Of a stretch of 64,000 nucleotides of DNA, positions 1 to 8,180 are shown piece by piece. Made by a program: the position numbers and the translations under genes. The stretch is from Gp6-AA40 sp035492455 (GTDB lineage Bacteria > Acidobacteriota > Vicinamibacteria > Vicinamibacterales > UBA2999). Positions within the stretch are counted from its first letter, which is position 1, and each line of letters begins with the position of its first letter. The DNA lies in assembly GCA_035492455.1 (NCBI GenBank), contig DATJJE010000026.1, forward strand, positions 1 to 64,000, given 5' to 3'. Below the pieces are notes generated by a model. The model worked only from the letters and a program-made list of their open reading frames with translations. It was not told the origin of the DNA and did no database searches.

Positions 1-179
1 GTGAAGTCGATGGCTTCTCCGTTTGCGGTGATGACGTCTACTTCCGGATGCGGCACGCCGAGCGATTCGATGACGTCCTTCACCGAGGCAGGAGCGTGCA
101 GCAGCCGCGCGAAGCGGCCGTAGCGCCACTGCGCCGGCAGGAAGTCGTTGAGTTGGCCGTAAAATCTGAACCACACCAT
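1..179 (-). CDS. Mut7-C family protein, N-terminal ubiquitin-like domain (truncated by window edge)
   Basis: The minus strand is open from an ATG at 179 through base 1, giving the first 59 residues of a protein that continues outside the window. It starts MVWFRFYGQLNDFLP and continues with SVKDVIESLGVPHPEVDV and a run ending in ANGEAIDF. This resembles the ubiquitin-like (beta-grasp) domain found in front of the Mut7-C RNase-like domain in many bacterial proteins; the nuclease part would lie beyond the edge. It is divergent from the DUF6152 gene at 267. The assignment rests on recalled family resemblance of a short fragment. Confidence 0.6.
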   Translation of the reverse strand, partial: MVWFRFYGQLNDFLPAQWRYGRFARLLHAPASVKDVIESLGVPHPEVDVITANGEAIDF

Positions 180-266
180 GGGGCCAGCTATCGCGCCGAA
201 GCGATTGTGGCGCCGCGCGGCGGCGGATGCTATAGTCGCGCCAATTCGGCCCCAAGGAGGACTCCC

Positions 267-665
267 GTGAGACACCCGGTTGCCGCGGCTGCCTTCATCC
301 TTTTCGCTGTGTCTTCAGCCGCGTCTCTCCAGGCCCATCACTCGCCGTCAGCGATCTTCGACATGTCGAAGCGCGTCTCCGTGACCGGCACGCTGACACG
401 CGTGGATTGGGTCAACCCTCACATCGTGCTGGCGATGGAAGCGAATGAAGGCGGGAAAGTCGCGCAGTGGCGACTGGAGAGCAATCCGCCGTCCTGGTAC
501 AAGAGCGTCGGCCTGGCGCGCGCCGACCTGGCGAAGGCGATCGGGCAGCAGATCACCGTGGAATGCGTGAAGGCGCGCGACGGATCGCTGTACGGCTACA
601 TGCAGAAGATCAAGCTGCCGGACGGCACCTCGTACGAACTCGTGAACGGCAACGAGCCGAAATGA
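267..665 (+). CDS. Exported DUF6152 family protein
   Basis: A 132-residue exported protein. I chose the GTG at 267 because AAGGAGG lies 8 bases upstream at about 254-260 and a signal peptide (VRHPVAAAAFILFAV...) starts there; the reading frame itself is open further upstream. Predicted cleavage after SLQA leaves a mature protein starting HHSPSAIFD. The DUF6152 hallmarks are present: the HHS start, a following FD, a G-x-L-T strand, and a VNPH motif in the middle. Function is unknown for the family. The next gene, a WEGD-family exported protein, starts 7 bp downstream, an arrangement repeated twice more in this window. The N-terminal His pair could bind metal (inference). Confidence 0.8.
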   Translation: MRHPVAAAAFILFAVSSAASLQAHHSPSAIFDMSKRVSVTGTLTRVDWVNPHIVLAMEANEGGKVAQWRLESNPPSWYKSVGLARADLAKAIGQQITVECVKARDGSLYGYMQKIKLPDGTSYELVNGNEPK

Positions 666-672
666 GGCGTCT

Positions 673-1452
673 ATGAAGAAGAGGTTGTTTGCAATCGTCG
701 CATCTGCGTTTCTGATCCCGGGCTTCGTCCTCGCGCAGCAGGCGCGTCATCCTGACTTGAGCGGTGTCTGGAGCTATGCGATCGATCGGGCGCCGGCCGC
801 GCTGAAGAAGGAAGTCAACGGACAGGTGACCCTCCAGCAGATCGATCAGAGCGCGCGCCACGGCGATGCCAGCAAGGTGAAGGGCGTGCAACCATCCACG
901 CCGCGGCCGGAGTACAAACAGGAGCATCTTGCCAGGGTGAAGGACCTCGAGGACCACGAGAGCCGCACCGATCCAGTGTTCTATTGCGGCAGGCCCGGCG
1001 TGCCGCGCATCGGACCGCCGCGGAAGATCGTGCAGCTGCCGAAGGAGACGATCTTTCTCTACGAAGACATCTCTGGCGATCCGTACCGCGTCATTCCGAC
1101 CGACGGCCGGCCGCATCGTCAGTACCCGAATCCATCCGCCTACGGCGATTCAGTCGGCAAGTGGGAAGGCGACGTATTCGTCGTCGATGTCACGGGGTTC
1201 GGCGACGACACGTGGTTTGGTGAGGACGGCTACTTCCACACCGACGCGATGCATGTCGTCGAGCGTCTGTGGAAGGACGGCGACAACCTCGTATGGCAGG
1301 CCACCGTACAGGACCCGAACGTGCTCGCGAAGCCGTGGGTCATGCCCGCGCGGCTGCTCCGGCCGTCAACTGAGTCGCTGGAAGAGTCGCCGAAATGCGT
1401 CGAGAGCGACGCTCCGCGCCTGCTCAACGACGACCATCACCTTCAGCGGTAG
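673..1452 (+). CDS. Exported protein of the 'SVGxWEGDxxVVD' family (unknown function)
   Basis: A 259-residue protein with signal peptide MKKRLFAIVASAFLIPGF followed by VLAQ. The mature part has DLSGVWSY, a Cys-Gly region (FYCGRPGVPRIGPP), PTDGRPHRQ, SVGKWEGDVFVVDVTGF, HTDAMHVVERLW and a closing DP-x-V-x-KPW motif. The same ordered motifs occur in five other proteins of this window (37986, 48015, 57025, 58143, 59621), so this is a paralogous family; I know no biochemical function for it. It sits 7 bp after the DUF6152 gene and probably shares its transcript. Its 3' end overlaps the convergent amidase gene by 10 bp. Confidence 0.8.
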   Translation: MKKRLFAIVASAFLIPGFVLAQQARHPDLSGVWSYAIDRAPAALKKEVNGQVTLQQIDQSARHGDASKVKGVQPSTPRPEYKQEHLARVKDLEDHESRTDPVFYCGRPGVPRIGPPRKIVQLPKETIFLYEDISGDPYRVIPTDGRPHRQYPNPSAYGDSVGKWEGDVFVVDVTGFGDDTWFGEDGYFHTDAMHVVERLWKDGDNLVWQATVQDPNVLAKPWVMPARLLRPSTESLEESPKCVESDAPRLLNDDHHLQR

Positions 1453-2573
1453 ACCCACTCTGCAGTCGCGTCGCGAATCGCCTGTGCGACGATGCGTTTG
1501 AACGCGTCGTCGTGCAGCGCATCGTTGTCGGGGCTCAGCGTATCCATATAGGCAACCTCGACGATCACCGCAGGACGTAGAGCAAGGCGCGTTTCGCCCT
1601 TGCAGCCATCGCAGCTGCGCAACCCGCGATCGATCCAGTTGCCGTTGTAACGGGTGCGGATCGCCGATACGACATGGCGCTGAACAATCTCGGCGAGGCG
1701 GTGGCTTTCCTCCTGCCACCCATTGGTGTCGTCGAACCACGTCTCGGTGCCGCTCTCCTGTCCGCCGTTGTTGTGGACGGATACGACGGCAGCAGCATCG
1801 ATCCAGTTCGAGTAAAACGGCCGCGCGTTGATGTCGCGCGCGTAATCGTTCGCGCCGTAGTTCCAGATGTCATCAGGTGCGCCAAGCATCTGGATGAAGT
1901 ACTTCGCGGCCTCCTGCCATCGCGGACTGCCGGAAGGCCCCGCGACCGCGTCGCGCTCGGTATACCGTGCCATCTGTGCGTTGATGTTTGCCGCCAGCAG
2001 TTCGTCACGCACGTATCGCGCGATGTCCCAGTTCACCAGATCCTCGACGATGCCCTGAATGCGCGGCCGCTGCAGGTGCCACGCCCCGAGCGCTTCGTCC
2101 CAGTAAAGGCCGTGGCCCGGGCTGACGACGACCGCTCCGCCTTCTGCGAGCGAGCGGAACGGTCGCGACGACCGCATCTCAACTCGCGGAAGAAATTGTT
2201 CGAGCGGCAGACCGTCAATCGTGAACCGATAGCTGACGAGCGGTTTGGCGCCCACACTCGCGGCCGTTGCATGAACGATTGTCTCGAGCAGCGGCTCGAT
2301 ATTGCCGGACGGTTCGTACGTCAACGCCCGCTGGCTGAGATCGATGACAATTCGCTCAGACGTCGGCGACGTCGCTTGCACGTCGACCCGCTGCACGCGT
2401 ACACCGGATTGCTTCGGTGCGAGCAGACGCTCGAAGTTTGCGGGCGTATTCGCCAGCGCGCGTTCAACGGCGGCCTTCAGACCCGCCGCGCGCGAATCCT
2501 GTGCACGCAGCGGCGCCCCACGAAGAGCGAGGACGGCGGCGAGCACAGAGAGGACGCGAAATAGCCGAGGCAT
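1443..2573 (-). CDS. N-acetylmuramoyl-L-alanine amidase with N-terminal GerMN-like region
   Basis: A 376-residue secreted peptidoglycan hydrolase that should cleave the lactyl-amide bond between MurNAc and the stem peptide. The start at 2573 gives a clean signal peptide (MPRLFRVLSVLAAVLAL...). Residues about 60-130 resemble a GerMN domain (IVIDLSQRALTYEPSG, FTIDGLPLEQFLP). The C-terminal half is an Amidase_3 domain with candidate zinc ligands His154 (SPGHG), Glu177 and His267 (SVHNNGG), and the catalytic Glu339 (VIVEVAYMDT). No strong ribosome-binding site is visible. The 3' end overlaps the gene at 673 by 10 bp tail-to-tail. Confidence 0.88.
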   Translation of the reverse strand: MPRLFRVLSVLAAVLALRGAPLRAQDSRAAGLKAAVERALANTPANFERLLAPKQSGVRVQRVDVQATSPTSERIVIDLSQRALTYEPSGNIEPLLETIVHATAASVGAKPLVSYRFTIDGLPLEQFLPRVEMRSSRPFRSLAEGGAVVVSPGHGLYWDEALGAWHLQRPRIQGIVEDLVNWDIARYVRDELLAANINAQMARYTERDAVAGPSGSPRWQEAAKYFIQMLGAPDDIWNYGANDYARDINARPFYSNWIDAAAVVSVHNNGGQESGTETWFDDTNGWQEESHRLAEIVQRHVVSAIRTRYNGNWIDRGLRSCDGCKGETRLALRPAVIVEVAYMDTLSPDNDALHDDAFKRIVAQAIRDATAEWVYR

Positions 2574-2614
2574 CGCGCCGGACGGCGGTGCAAGCACAAT
2601 ACCGAGCCCGGCGG

Positions 2615-2640
2615 ATTCTCAAAATACTCGGGCTGAGAAT
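2615..2640. promoter_or_regulatory. Inverted repeat upstream of the CoA-transferase gene
   Basis: ATTCTCA at 2615-2621 is exactly complementary to TGAGAAT at 2634-2640 across a 12-base spacer. It lies 44 bp before the CoA-transferase start in the only intergenic space between that gene and the divergent amidase. It could be an operator or a weak hairpin. A 7-bp arm can occur by chance, so confidence is low. Confidence 0.3.
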
Positions 2641-2684
2641 ACAATTCAGAGTTCGGACCTAATCAATAAAGAGGAACAGAGAGC

Positions 2685-3932
2685 ATGGGGAAAGCCCTGG
2701 ACGGAGTTCGTGTTCTGGATATGACGCATGTGCAGTCGGGCCCGACCTGCACGCAGATTCTGGCGTGGTTCGGCGCGGATGTAATCAAGGTCGAGCGACC
2801 GGGTGAAGGCGATCCGACGCGTGGGCAGCTGCGCGATATTCCGGGCGTCGACAGCCTCTACTTCACGATGCTGAACGCCAACAAACGCGGCATTACGCTG
2901 AACCCGAAGACCGAAATGGGCAAGAAGATCTTCACGAAGCTCATCGAGGAGTGCGACGTAATGGTCGAGAACTTCGCGCCGGGCGCCATCGACCGCATGG
3001 GCTTCCCCTGGGAAACGATTCAGAAGATCAATCCGCGGATGATTTACGCGTCCGTGAAGGGATTCGGGCCGGGACCGTTCGAGGACTGCAAAGTCTACGA
3101 GAACGTCGCGCAGTGTACCGGCGGCGCGGCATCGACAACCGGTGAAATCGACAGCGTCCCACTCGTCACCGGCGCGCAGATCGGCGATTCGGGAACCGGC
3201 ATTCACCTCGTCGCCGGCATTCTTGCCGCGCTCTTCCAGCGCGAGAAGACGGGCCGCGGCCAGCGCGTCACCTGCGCGATGCAGGACGCGGTGCTCAATC
3301 TGTGCCGTGTCAAGCTGCGCGATCAGCAGCGTCTCAAGCACGGGCCGCTGAAGGAATATCCGCAGTATCCGAACGGCAAGTTCGGCGACGCGGTGCCGCG
3401 CGCCGGCAACGCGTCAGGCGGCGGGCACCCGGGCTGGATCGTCAAGTGCAAAGGGTGGGAAACGGACCCTGACGCTTATATCTATATGATCGCGCAGGCA
3501 CAGGCGTTCCCGACACTCGCCAAGGTGATCGGACACGAAGACTGGCTCGAAGATCCGAACTTCAACACACCCGATGCGCGTCTCCCGCGTCTGATGCACG
3601 TCTTCTCCGAAATCGAGAAGTGGACGATGACCAAGACGAAGATGGAGATCATGGACATCCTCAACCCGTTGAACGTGCCGTGCGGGCCGATTCTCTCGAT
3701 GAAGGAGCTGGCCGAGGAGCCGGCGCTGCGTGCGACGGGCACGGTCGTCGAAGTCGATCATCCCAAGCGCGGCAAGTACCTCACCGTCGGCAACCCGATC
3801 AAGCTGTCGGACTCGCCTGCCGACGTCCGCCGCTCGCCGCTGCTCGGCGAGCACACGGAGGAGGTACTTCGCGGGGTGGTCGGTCTCAACGACGCCGACA
3901 TTGAGACGGCGCGCCGACAAGGAGCGATCTAG
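2685..3932 (+). CDS. frc: Formyl-CoA:oxalate CoA-transferase (CaiB/BaiF class III)
   Basis: A 415-residue class III CoA-transferase, predicted to move CoA from formyl-CoA to oxalate (or a related acid). Similarity to the Frc branch is dense throughout: VQSGPTCTQILAWFGADVI, DSLYFTMLNANKRG, VKLRDQQRL, FGDAVPRAGNA and CKGWETDPDAYIYM. Asp168 in TGAQIGDSGTG matches the catalytic aspartate, and the ASGGGHPG segment matches the glycine-rich loop that closes the active site. Length fits the family. GAGGA at 2671-2675 is a good ribosome-binding site. The stop codon shares its last base with the GTG of the next gene, so translation is probably coupled. No oxalyl-CoA decarboxylase partner is present in this window. 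Confidence 0.85.
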   Translation: MGKALDGVRVLDMTHVQSGPTCTQILAWFGADVIKVERPGEGDPTRGQLRDIPGVDSLYFTMLNANKRGITLNPKTEMGKKIFTKLIEECDVMVENFAPGAIDRMGFPWETIQKINPRMIYASVKGFGPGPFEDCKVYENVAQCTGGAASTTGEIDSVPLVTGAQIGDSGTGIHLVAGILAALFQREKTGRGQRVTCAMQDAVLNLCRVKLRDQQRLKHGPLKEYPQYPNGKFGDAVPRAGNASGGGHPGWIVKCKGWETDPDAYIYMIAQAQAFPTLAKVIGHEDWLEDPNFNTPDARLPRLMHVFSEIEKWTMTKTKMEIMDILNPLNVPCGPILSMKELAEEPALRATGTVVEVDHPKRGKYLTVGNPIKLSDSPADVRRSPLLGEHTEEVLRGVVGLNDADIETARRQGAI

Positions 3933-4996
3933 TGAAATACAACGTCCTGATCCTCGGCGCGTCGTACGGCTCGCTCTTCGGCACGAAGCTCCTGATGGCC
4001 GGACATGCCGTGACGCTTGTGTGCACGAAAGGAACCGCGGATCTCATCAATCGCGAAGGCACGATTGTCCGCCTGCCGATCAAGGGGCGCGAGGGCCTGC
4101 TGGACATTCCATCGAAGAAGCTGCCGGGTGCGCTATCGGCGGCGACGCCGGATGCTGTTGATCCGGCTGCATTCGATTTGGTCGTCCTCGGCATGCAGGA
4201 GGCGCAGTACGGCGCGGCCGGCGTACGCGAGCTGACGGGTCGCGTCGCCAGGTCACGCAAGCCGTGCCTCGCGATCATGAACATGCCCCCGCTTCCATAT
4301 CTCAAGCGGATCCCAGGCCTCTCCACTGACGGACTCGAGGGGTGCTACGCGGATCCCGTTGTCTGGAAGGATTTCGATCCGTCGATGGTGACGCTGGCCA
4401 GTCCCGATCCGCAGGCGTTCCGTCCGCCCGATCAGCCAAAGAACGTGCTGCAGGTCGGACTGCCGACGAACTTCAAAGCCGCGCGCTTCGACGGCGAGGC
4501 CGCAACGCAGATACTGCGCAACCTCGAAACCGATATCGAGGCCGCGCGCTACGAGGGAATCGAAATCCCCGTCAAACTGAAGGTGCACGACTCGGTGTTT
4601 GTGCCGCTGGCGAAATGGCCGATGCTCATCGCCGGCAACTACCGCTGCATCAAGCGCGACGAGATGATCCCCATCCGCGACGCGGTGCACGGCGACGTGG
4701 CGCAGTCGCGCGGCGTCTACGATTGGGTGTCGACGCTGTGTCATGGTCTGGGCGCGGACGACGAGGACCTGGTGCCGTTCGAGAAGTATGCGAAGGCTGC
4801 GGAAGGTCTTGGCAAGCCGTCATCGGCCGCGCGCGCGCTGTTTGGCGGCGCCGAGCACATCGAGCGCGTGGATTGCCTCGTTCGCCGTATCGCGAAGCAG
4901 CAGGGTCAGCAGTCGGCCACGCTCGACGAGATCGTCACGCTGGTCGACGAACGTCTCGCCAGGAATCGTTCGGCCGTTCACGGAACTGCACGGTGA
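3932..4996 (+). CDS. Ketopantoate reductase-like (ApbA/PanE family) NAD(P)-binding protein
   Basis: A 354-residue cytoplasmic protein starting at a GTG that overlaps the frc stop by one base. The N-terminus is a Rossmann strand-loop-helix (LILGASYGSLFGTKLLMAGH) typical of 2-dehydropantoate 2-reductase relatives, with the first glycine motif altered to GASYGS. The middle has MNMPPLPYLKRIPG; the C-terminal helical part carries LKVHDSVFVPLAKWPMLI and NYRC. It is longer than PanE (about 300 residues), so a true ketopantoate reductase role is doubtful. Coupling to frc suggests a reductase acting on an acid or acyl-CoA in the same pathway (inference). Confidence 0.7.
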   Translation: MKYNVLILGASYGSLFGTKLLMAGHAVTLVCTKGTADLINREGTIVRLPIKGREGLLDIPSKKLPGALSAATPDAVDPAAFDLVVLGMQEAQYGAAGVRELTGRVARSRKPCLAIMNMPPLPYLKRIPGLSTDGLEGCYADPVVWKDFDPSMVTLASPDPQAFRPPDQPKNVLQVGLPTNFKAARFDGEAATQILRNLETDIEAARYEGIEIPVKLKVHDSVFVPLAKWPMLIAGNYRCIKRDEMIPIRDAVHGDVAQSRGVYDWVSTLCHGLGADDEDLVPFEKYAKAAEGLGKPSSAARALFGGAEHIERVDCLVRRIAKQQGQQSATLDEIVTLVDERLARNRSAVHGTAR

Positions 4997-5020
4997 ATGC
5001 ACCTCCGCCGTCAACAACCG

Positions 5021-5050
5021 TTGGCGCGGCAGAGTTTGCTCGGGTATAAC
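5021..5050 (+). promoter_or_regulatory. Candidate sigma-70-type promoter for the gene at 5123
   Basis: TTGGCG at 5021-5026 and TATAAC at 5045-5050 are separated by 18 bases, close to the sigma-70 -35/-10 arrangement, in the 126-bp gap after the reductase gene. Transcription would start near 5056-5058. Called by eye only. Confidence 0.35.
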
Positions 5051-5051
5051 T

Positions 5052-5118
5052 GACCTCCCCACCGCGCGATGGCCTGATCGGGAAGCTCCCCCGCATCGTT
5101 GTCAGAAGGGGGAGGTCT
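5052..5118 (+). promoter_or_regulatory. Leader inverted repeat that pairs with the ribosome-binding site of the next gene
   Basis: GACCTCCCC at 5052-5060 is perfectly complementary to GGGGAGGTC at 5110-5118, which contains the Shine-Dalgarno of the gene starting at 5123. Inside the loop a smaller hairpin (GGGA-AGC-TCCC, about 5080-5090) is flanked by GATG and CATC. If the upstream arm is transcribed, the structure would hide the ribosome-binding site. The predicted promoter places the transcript start inside the upstream arm, so a DNA-level role is also possible. Confidence 0.35.
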
Positions 5119-5122
5119 GACC

Positions 5123-5542
5123 ATGTTGTTGCAGCTGTTGAAATCGCAGGCGGCGAAGATTGCCGTCGACAAAGGACAGCGTGTACTCGCCGAGTTCAAC
5201 GAACTCGTGCCGACGCTTCGCGGGCTCGGTCTGGGGATCAGCGACGTATCGGTGAAGCTCGGAATGCCGCCCGAGATTTCAGCCGCGTTGACCGGCTCAG
5301 TCGATGCACTCGAGCACGACCTCATCAAGGAGCTGATTGCGTCGCATCAGAACAATCAGACCGTGAAGATCGTGCTGGAAGGGCTGCTGACGGCTTCGAA
5401 CTTTCGCGGCCAACTCGTGGATCTCGGATTCAGAGGACTGAAGCTGGATGTACGGCTCGGGATGTTTCCAAGCGTGAAGCTTGGCCTGCTCCCCGCAGCG
5501 ATTCCCGCCGGCGAGCCCGTCGCCGTTCCCGCTACCGCGTAG
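5123..5542 (+). CDS. Small protein of unknown function
   Basis: A 139-residue protein. The ATG at 5123 is preceded by GGAGG at 5111-5115 with a 7-base spacer; a TTG at 5099 is less likely. There is no signal peptide. The first half is helical and amphipathic (LLQLLKSQAAKIAVDKGQRV, EHDLIKELIASH), the second half is glycine and leucine rich (FRGLKLDVRLGMFPSVKLG) and ends in a Pro/Ala/Val tail. I do not recognise a family. Its leader can fold over the ribosome-binding site, so expression may be controlled post-transcriptionally. The 3' end overlaps the convergent SGNH hydrolase gene by 11 bp. Confidence 0.65.
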   Translation: MLLQLLKSQAAKIAVDKGQRVLAEFNELVPTLRGLGLGISDVSVKLGMPPEISAALTGSVDALEHDLIKELIASHQNNQTVKIVLEGLLTASNFRGQLVDLGFRGLKLDVRLGMFPSVKLGLLPAAIPAGEPVAVPATA

Positions 5543-6212
5543 CCGCAGACGCGGCGCTAGCGTGCAACAGCGGCTCCAGGTACGGCCAGACGTTGTCGGC
5601 GATGCGGCGCGCGCCCGCGGCGTTCGGGTGTATACCGTCAGGCCCGTTCATCTCGGGGATCAGCGCGACGCCGGTGAGCAGGAACGGCACGAGCGGAATG
5701 TTGTAGCGGCGAGCGACGCGCGGGAACACGTCGTGAAACGCCACCGAGTAGCTGAGGCTGCGCAGCGGCGGCGTTTCCATACCGCACAACAGCACCCGGA
5801 CTCCGTGCGACTGCGCCGCTTCCACCATCGCGTTCAGATTGCGCTCCATGGTGGCAACGTCGACTCCCTGCAGACCGTCGTTCGCACCGAGCTCCAGGAC
5901 CATCACGCCGACGTCGCTCTGCAGCAATGACAGATAGCGGCTCATGCCATCGGCTGTCGTGTCACCGCTGACACCGGTGTTCGTTACTGTCCACGGAAGG
6001 CTGTTCGTGGAGATTCGTGCCGCGAGCACCGCGGGGAAGCTCTCGCCCATCGATGGCGTCACGGCCAGGCTGTCGCCGAGGACGACAACACGCCGCAGCG
6101 TCTCGGACGCCGCCGATGGCGCCGACGGGTTCGAGCCGCACGCAGCGACAAGACAAAGCGGGAGTACCCAGGCGAGCGCCCGGTGGCGGAGCTTCGATTC
6201 CACGGTAGTCAT
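5532..6212 (-). CDS. SGNH/GDSL hydrolase lipoprotein (TesA-like arylesterase/lysophospholipase)
   Basis: About 226 residues. The N-terminus has a lipoprotein signal ending LCLVAAC-GSN, so the mature protein should be lipid-anchored. All SGNH blocks are visible: VVLGDSLA (nucleophile Ser), GVSGDTTADG (oxyanion Gly), LELGANDGL (Asn) and GPDGIHPNAAG (Asp and His of the triad). These match the TesA/TAP-type esterase group that hydrolyses acyl or aryl esters. The start could be Met at 6212, 6218 or 6224; none has a clear ribosome-binding site. It is divergent from the di-heme cytochrome gene and overlaps the previous gene tail-to-tail. Confidence 0.85.
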   Translation of the reverse strand: MTTVESKLRHRALAWVLPLCLVAACGSNPSAPSAASETLRRVVVLGDSLAVTPSMGESFPAVLAARISTNSLPWTVTNTGVSGDTTADGMSRYLSLLQSDVGVMVLELGANDGLQGVDVATMERNLNAMVEAAQSHGVRVLLCGMETPPLRSLSYSVAFHDVFPRVARRYNIPLVPFLLTGVALIPEMNGPDGIHPNAAGARRIADNVWPYLEPLLHASAASAATR

Positions 6213-6342
6213 CCACATTCGCATGCGCGAATGCCGTCCGCAAGCGCCCGGCTGCCGCGGCATTTTTTTCGTGCACCTCTGTGACATCACCGTGCAGGGA
6301 ACGTAATACGATGTCCGCCCTCCCGTCGTGAAACAGGTCGCC

Positions 6343-8142
6343 ATGAAAAAGACCCACATCGCACTAATCTCTGGTGTCATCGCCGTCATGGCGGGAACGC
6401 CGTATTTCGGCTCCAAGCTTGACCAGTACCGCGTCGTCGTTCCCGATTACCAACGGCCGCCCGAAGTCATCACGGTCGATCAACGCTGGACCGAGCAGCA
6501 GCGGCATCAGTTCCATCACACCTCGCAAGGGACGCGTCTGCTGCCAGCGGATTGGTTTCGCGCGCTCGAACAACCATGCTTTTCGCCGGCGGGTTGCGGA
6601 CTGTTCGCCGATCCGGCGTATTTGAATCGCTTCGGCTTCATGCCAAGCCACAAAGACGCCGTAAACCCCGACGGCCTGCCTGTCGGGTTCGCCATCGATC
6701 GCGACTACGTCGATCCGGATGACAAGCGCGCTTACTCGGTCGTCGGTCTGACGTGCGCCGCCTGTCACAGTGGCGAGCTCTACTACGACAAGTACGCCGT
6801 GCAGATTGACGGCGCGCCTGCGATGATCGAGATTGCCGCCTTCCAGAAGGCGCTCGGCCTTGCGCTTGCCTTCACCGACACGTTCCCGATGAGCGTCGGC
6901 AGGTACGGACGTTTCGAGCAACGCGTGCTCGGGCCGAACGCGACGGCCGAACAGAAGGCCGAACTGAAGCGGCAGCTCGATGCCTACCTAGCCGCCGCGC
7001 GCCACCAGCTCGACGTCACGAACGCCGGCCACATCTACGACAACCCGGCTGGGTTCATGCGGACCGACGCGCTCACGCGCATCGGCAACCAGGTGTTTGC
7101 CGCGGACACGAACATCGACGCCAACTACGCGGTGGCGAACGCGCCAGTCCGCTTCCCGCAAATCTGGGACGCATCCTGGTTTACGTGGGTGCAGTACAAC
7201 TCGTCCATCGCGGATCCACTGGCGCGCAACATCGGCGAGGCACTTGGCGTTCGCGCCTCGTTGAAGCTGTACGGACGCGACGCCGCGAACTTCGACAACT
7301 CCGTCAACCTGCGCGGCCTGCGCTCGATCGAAGAGCTGCTGGCAGGGCCGGCGCCGTTTCAGGGACTCGCATCGCCGAAGTGGCCTGCCGTCTTCCCGCC
7401 GCTCGATCAGCAAAAGGTCGCTGCTGGAGCAGCGCTCTACAAGCAACGCTGCCAGCAGTGCCACCTGCCGCCGCGCGACGAAGTGCTTGCCGACCTTCAT
7501 ACCGCCTCCTCCGAGGAGGGTTACGAGTCGAAGTACTGGTGGAAGAACGGAGCCGGCAATTGGTACCTGAAGGTGTCGGATGTCGAAATCGACTACGTCG
7601 GAACCGATCGGCACGAAGCGGAGGACTTCAGGAACCGGAAGGCCGAGACGGGTGATCTGGGCAAGGGCGTCGTGTCAGCGGCAACGGGACTCGATCTCGT
7701 CACCACCGGCATCGCCGATCGCTTCTTCCGTCAGCAGAACATCACCGCCGCGGAAGAGCGCCTGCGTTGGGCCGGTGGCCGCGACCCGCGCGATCCCCGC
7801 GTCCGCGACGAGTTGATCTACAAGGCGCGTCCTCTCAACGGCATCTGGGCAGCCGCTCCTTACCTTCACAATGGATCGGTGCCGACTCTTGAAGCGCTGC
7901 TCTCTCCCGATGACAACGCGCGGCCGGCGAAATTCTGGATGGGCAGCAAGCAATACGATCCCGTGAAGGTTGGCTATGACGGCAGCGAGATTCCAGGTGC
8001 GACATTGTTTGACACGACCATGCCCGGAAATTCGAATCAAGGGCATCGCTTCAAGAACGCCCCACGCGGCAACGGTGTGATCGGCCCCGAGTTCTCCGCG
8101 GCGGAGCGCGCCGCCATCATCGAATATCTGAAATCGCTGTAG
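6343..8142 (+). CDS. Di-heme c-type cytochrome, RoxA/peroxidase-like
   Basis: A 599-residue exported or membrane-anchored di-heme protein (hydrophobic segment HIALISGVIAVMAGTPY at the N-terminus). Two heme-c attachment sites are present: Cys138-Cys141-His142 (CAACH) and Cys370-Cys373-His374 (CQQCH). The C-terminal stretch with ARPLNGIWAAAPYLHNGSVP and GSKQYDPVKVGYDG is typical of the MauG-related cytochrome c peroxidase group that includes the rubber oxygenases RoxA/RoxB. Actual substrate is unknown: it could be an oxygenase, a peroxidase or an electron-transfer protein. I prefer the ATG at 6343 over a GTG at 6328. It is followed 38 bp later by a secreted protease. Confidence 0.8.
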   Translation: MKKTHIALISGVIAVMAGTPYFGSKLDQYRVVVPDYQRPPEVITVDQRWTEQQRHQFHHTSQGTRLLPADWFRALEQPCFSPAGCGLFADPAYLNRFGFMPSHKDAVNPDGLPVGFAIDRDYVDPDDKRAYSVVGLTCAACHSGELYYDKYAVQIDGAPAMIEIAAFQKALGLALAFTDTFPMSVGRYGRFEQRVLGPNATAEQKAELKRQLDAYLAAARHQLDVTNAGHIYDNPAGFMRTDALTRIGNQVFAADTNIDANYAVANAPVRFPQIWDASWFTWVQYNSSIADPLARNIGEALGVRASLKLYGRDAANFDNSVNLRGLRSIEELLAGPAPFQGLASPKWPAVFPPLDQQKVAAGAALYKQRCQQCHLPPRDEVLADLHTASSEEGYESKYWWKNGAGNWYLKVSDVEIDYVGTDRHEAEDFRNRKAETGDLGKGVVSAATGLDLVTTGIADRFFRQQNITAAEERLRWAGGRDPRDPRVRDELIYKARPLNGIWAAAPYLHNGSVPTLEALLSPDDNARPAKFWMGSKQYDPVKVGYDGSEIPGATLFDTTMPGNSNQGHRFKNAPRGNGVIGPEFSAAERAAIIEYLKSL

Positions 8143-8180
8143 CGCAGCGTGCAGGGGAAGGTTCGGTGTTAGATTGCCGC

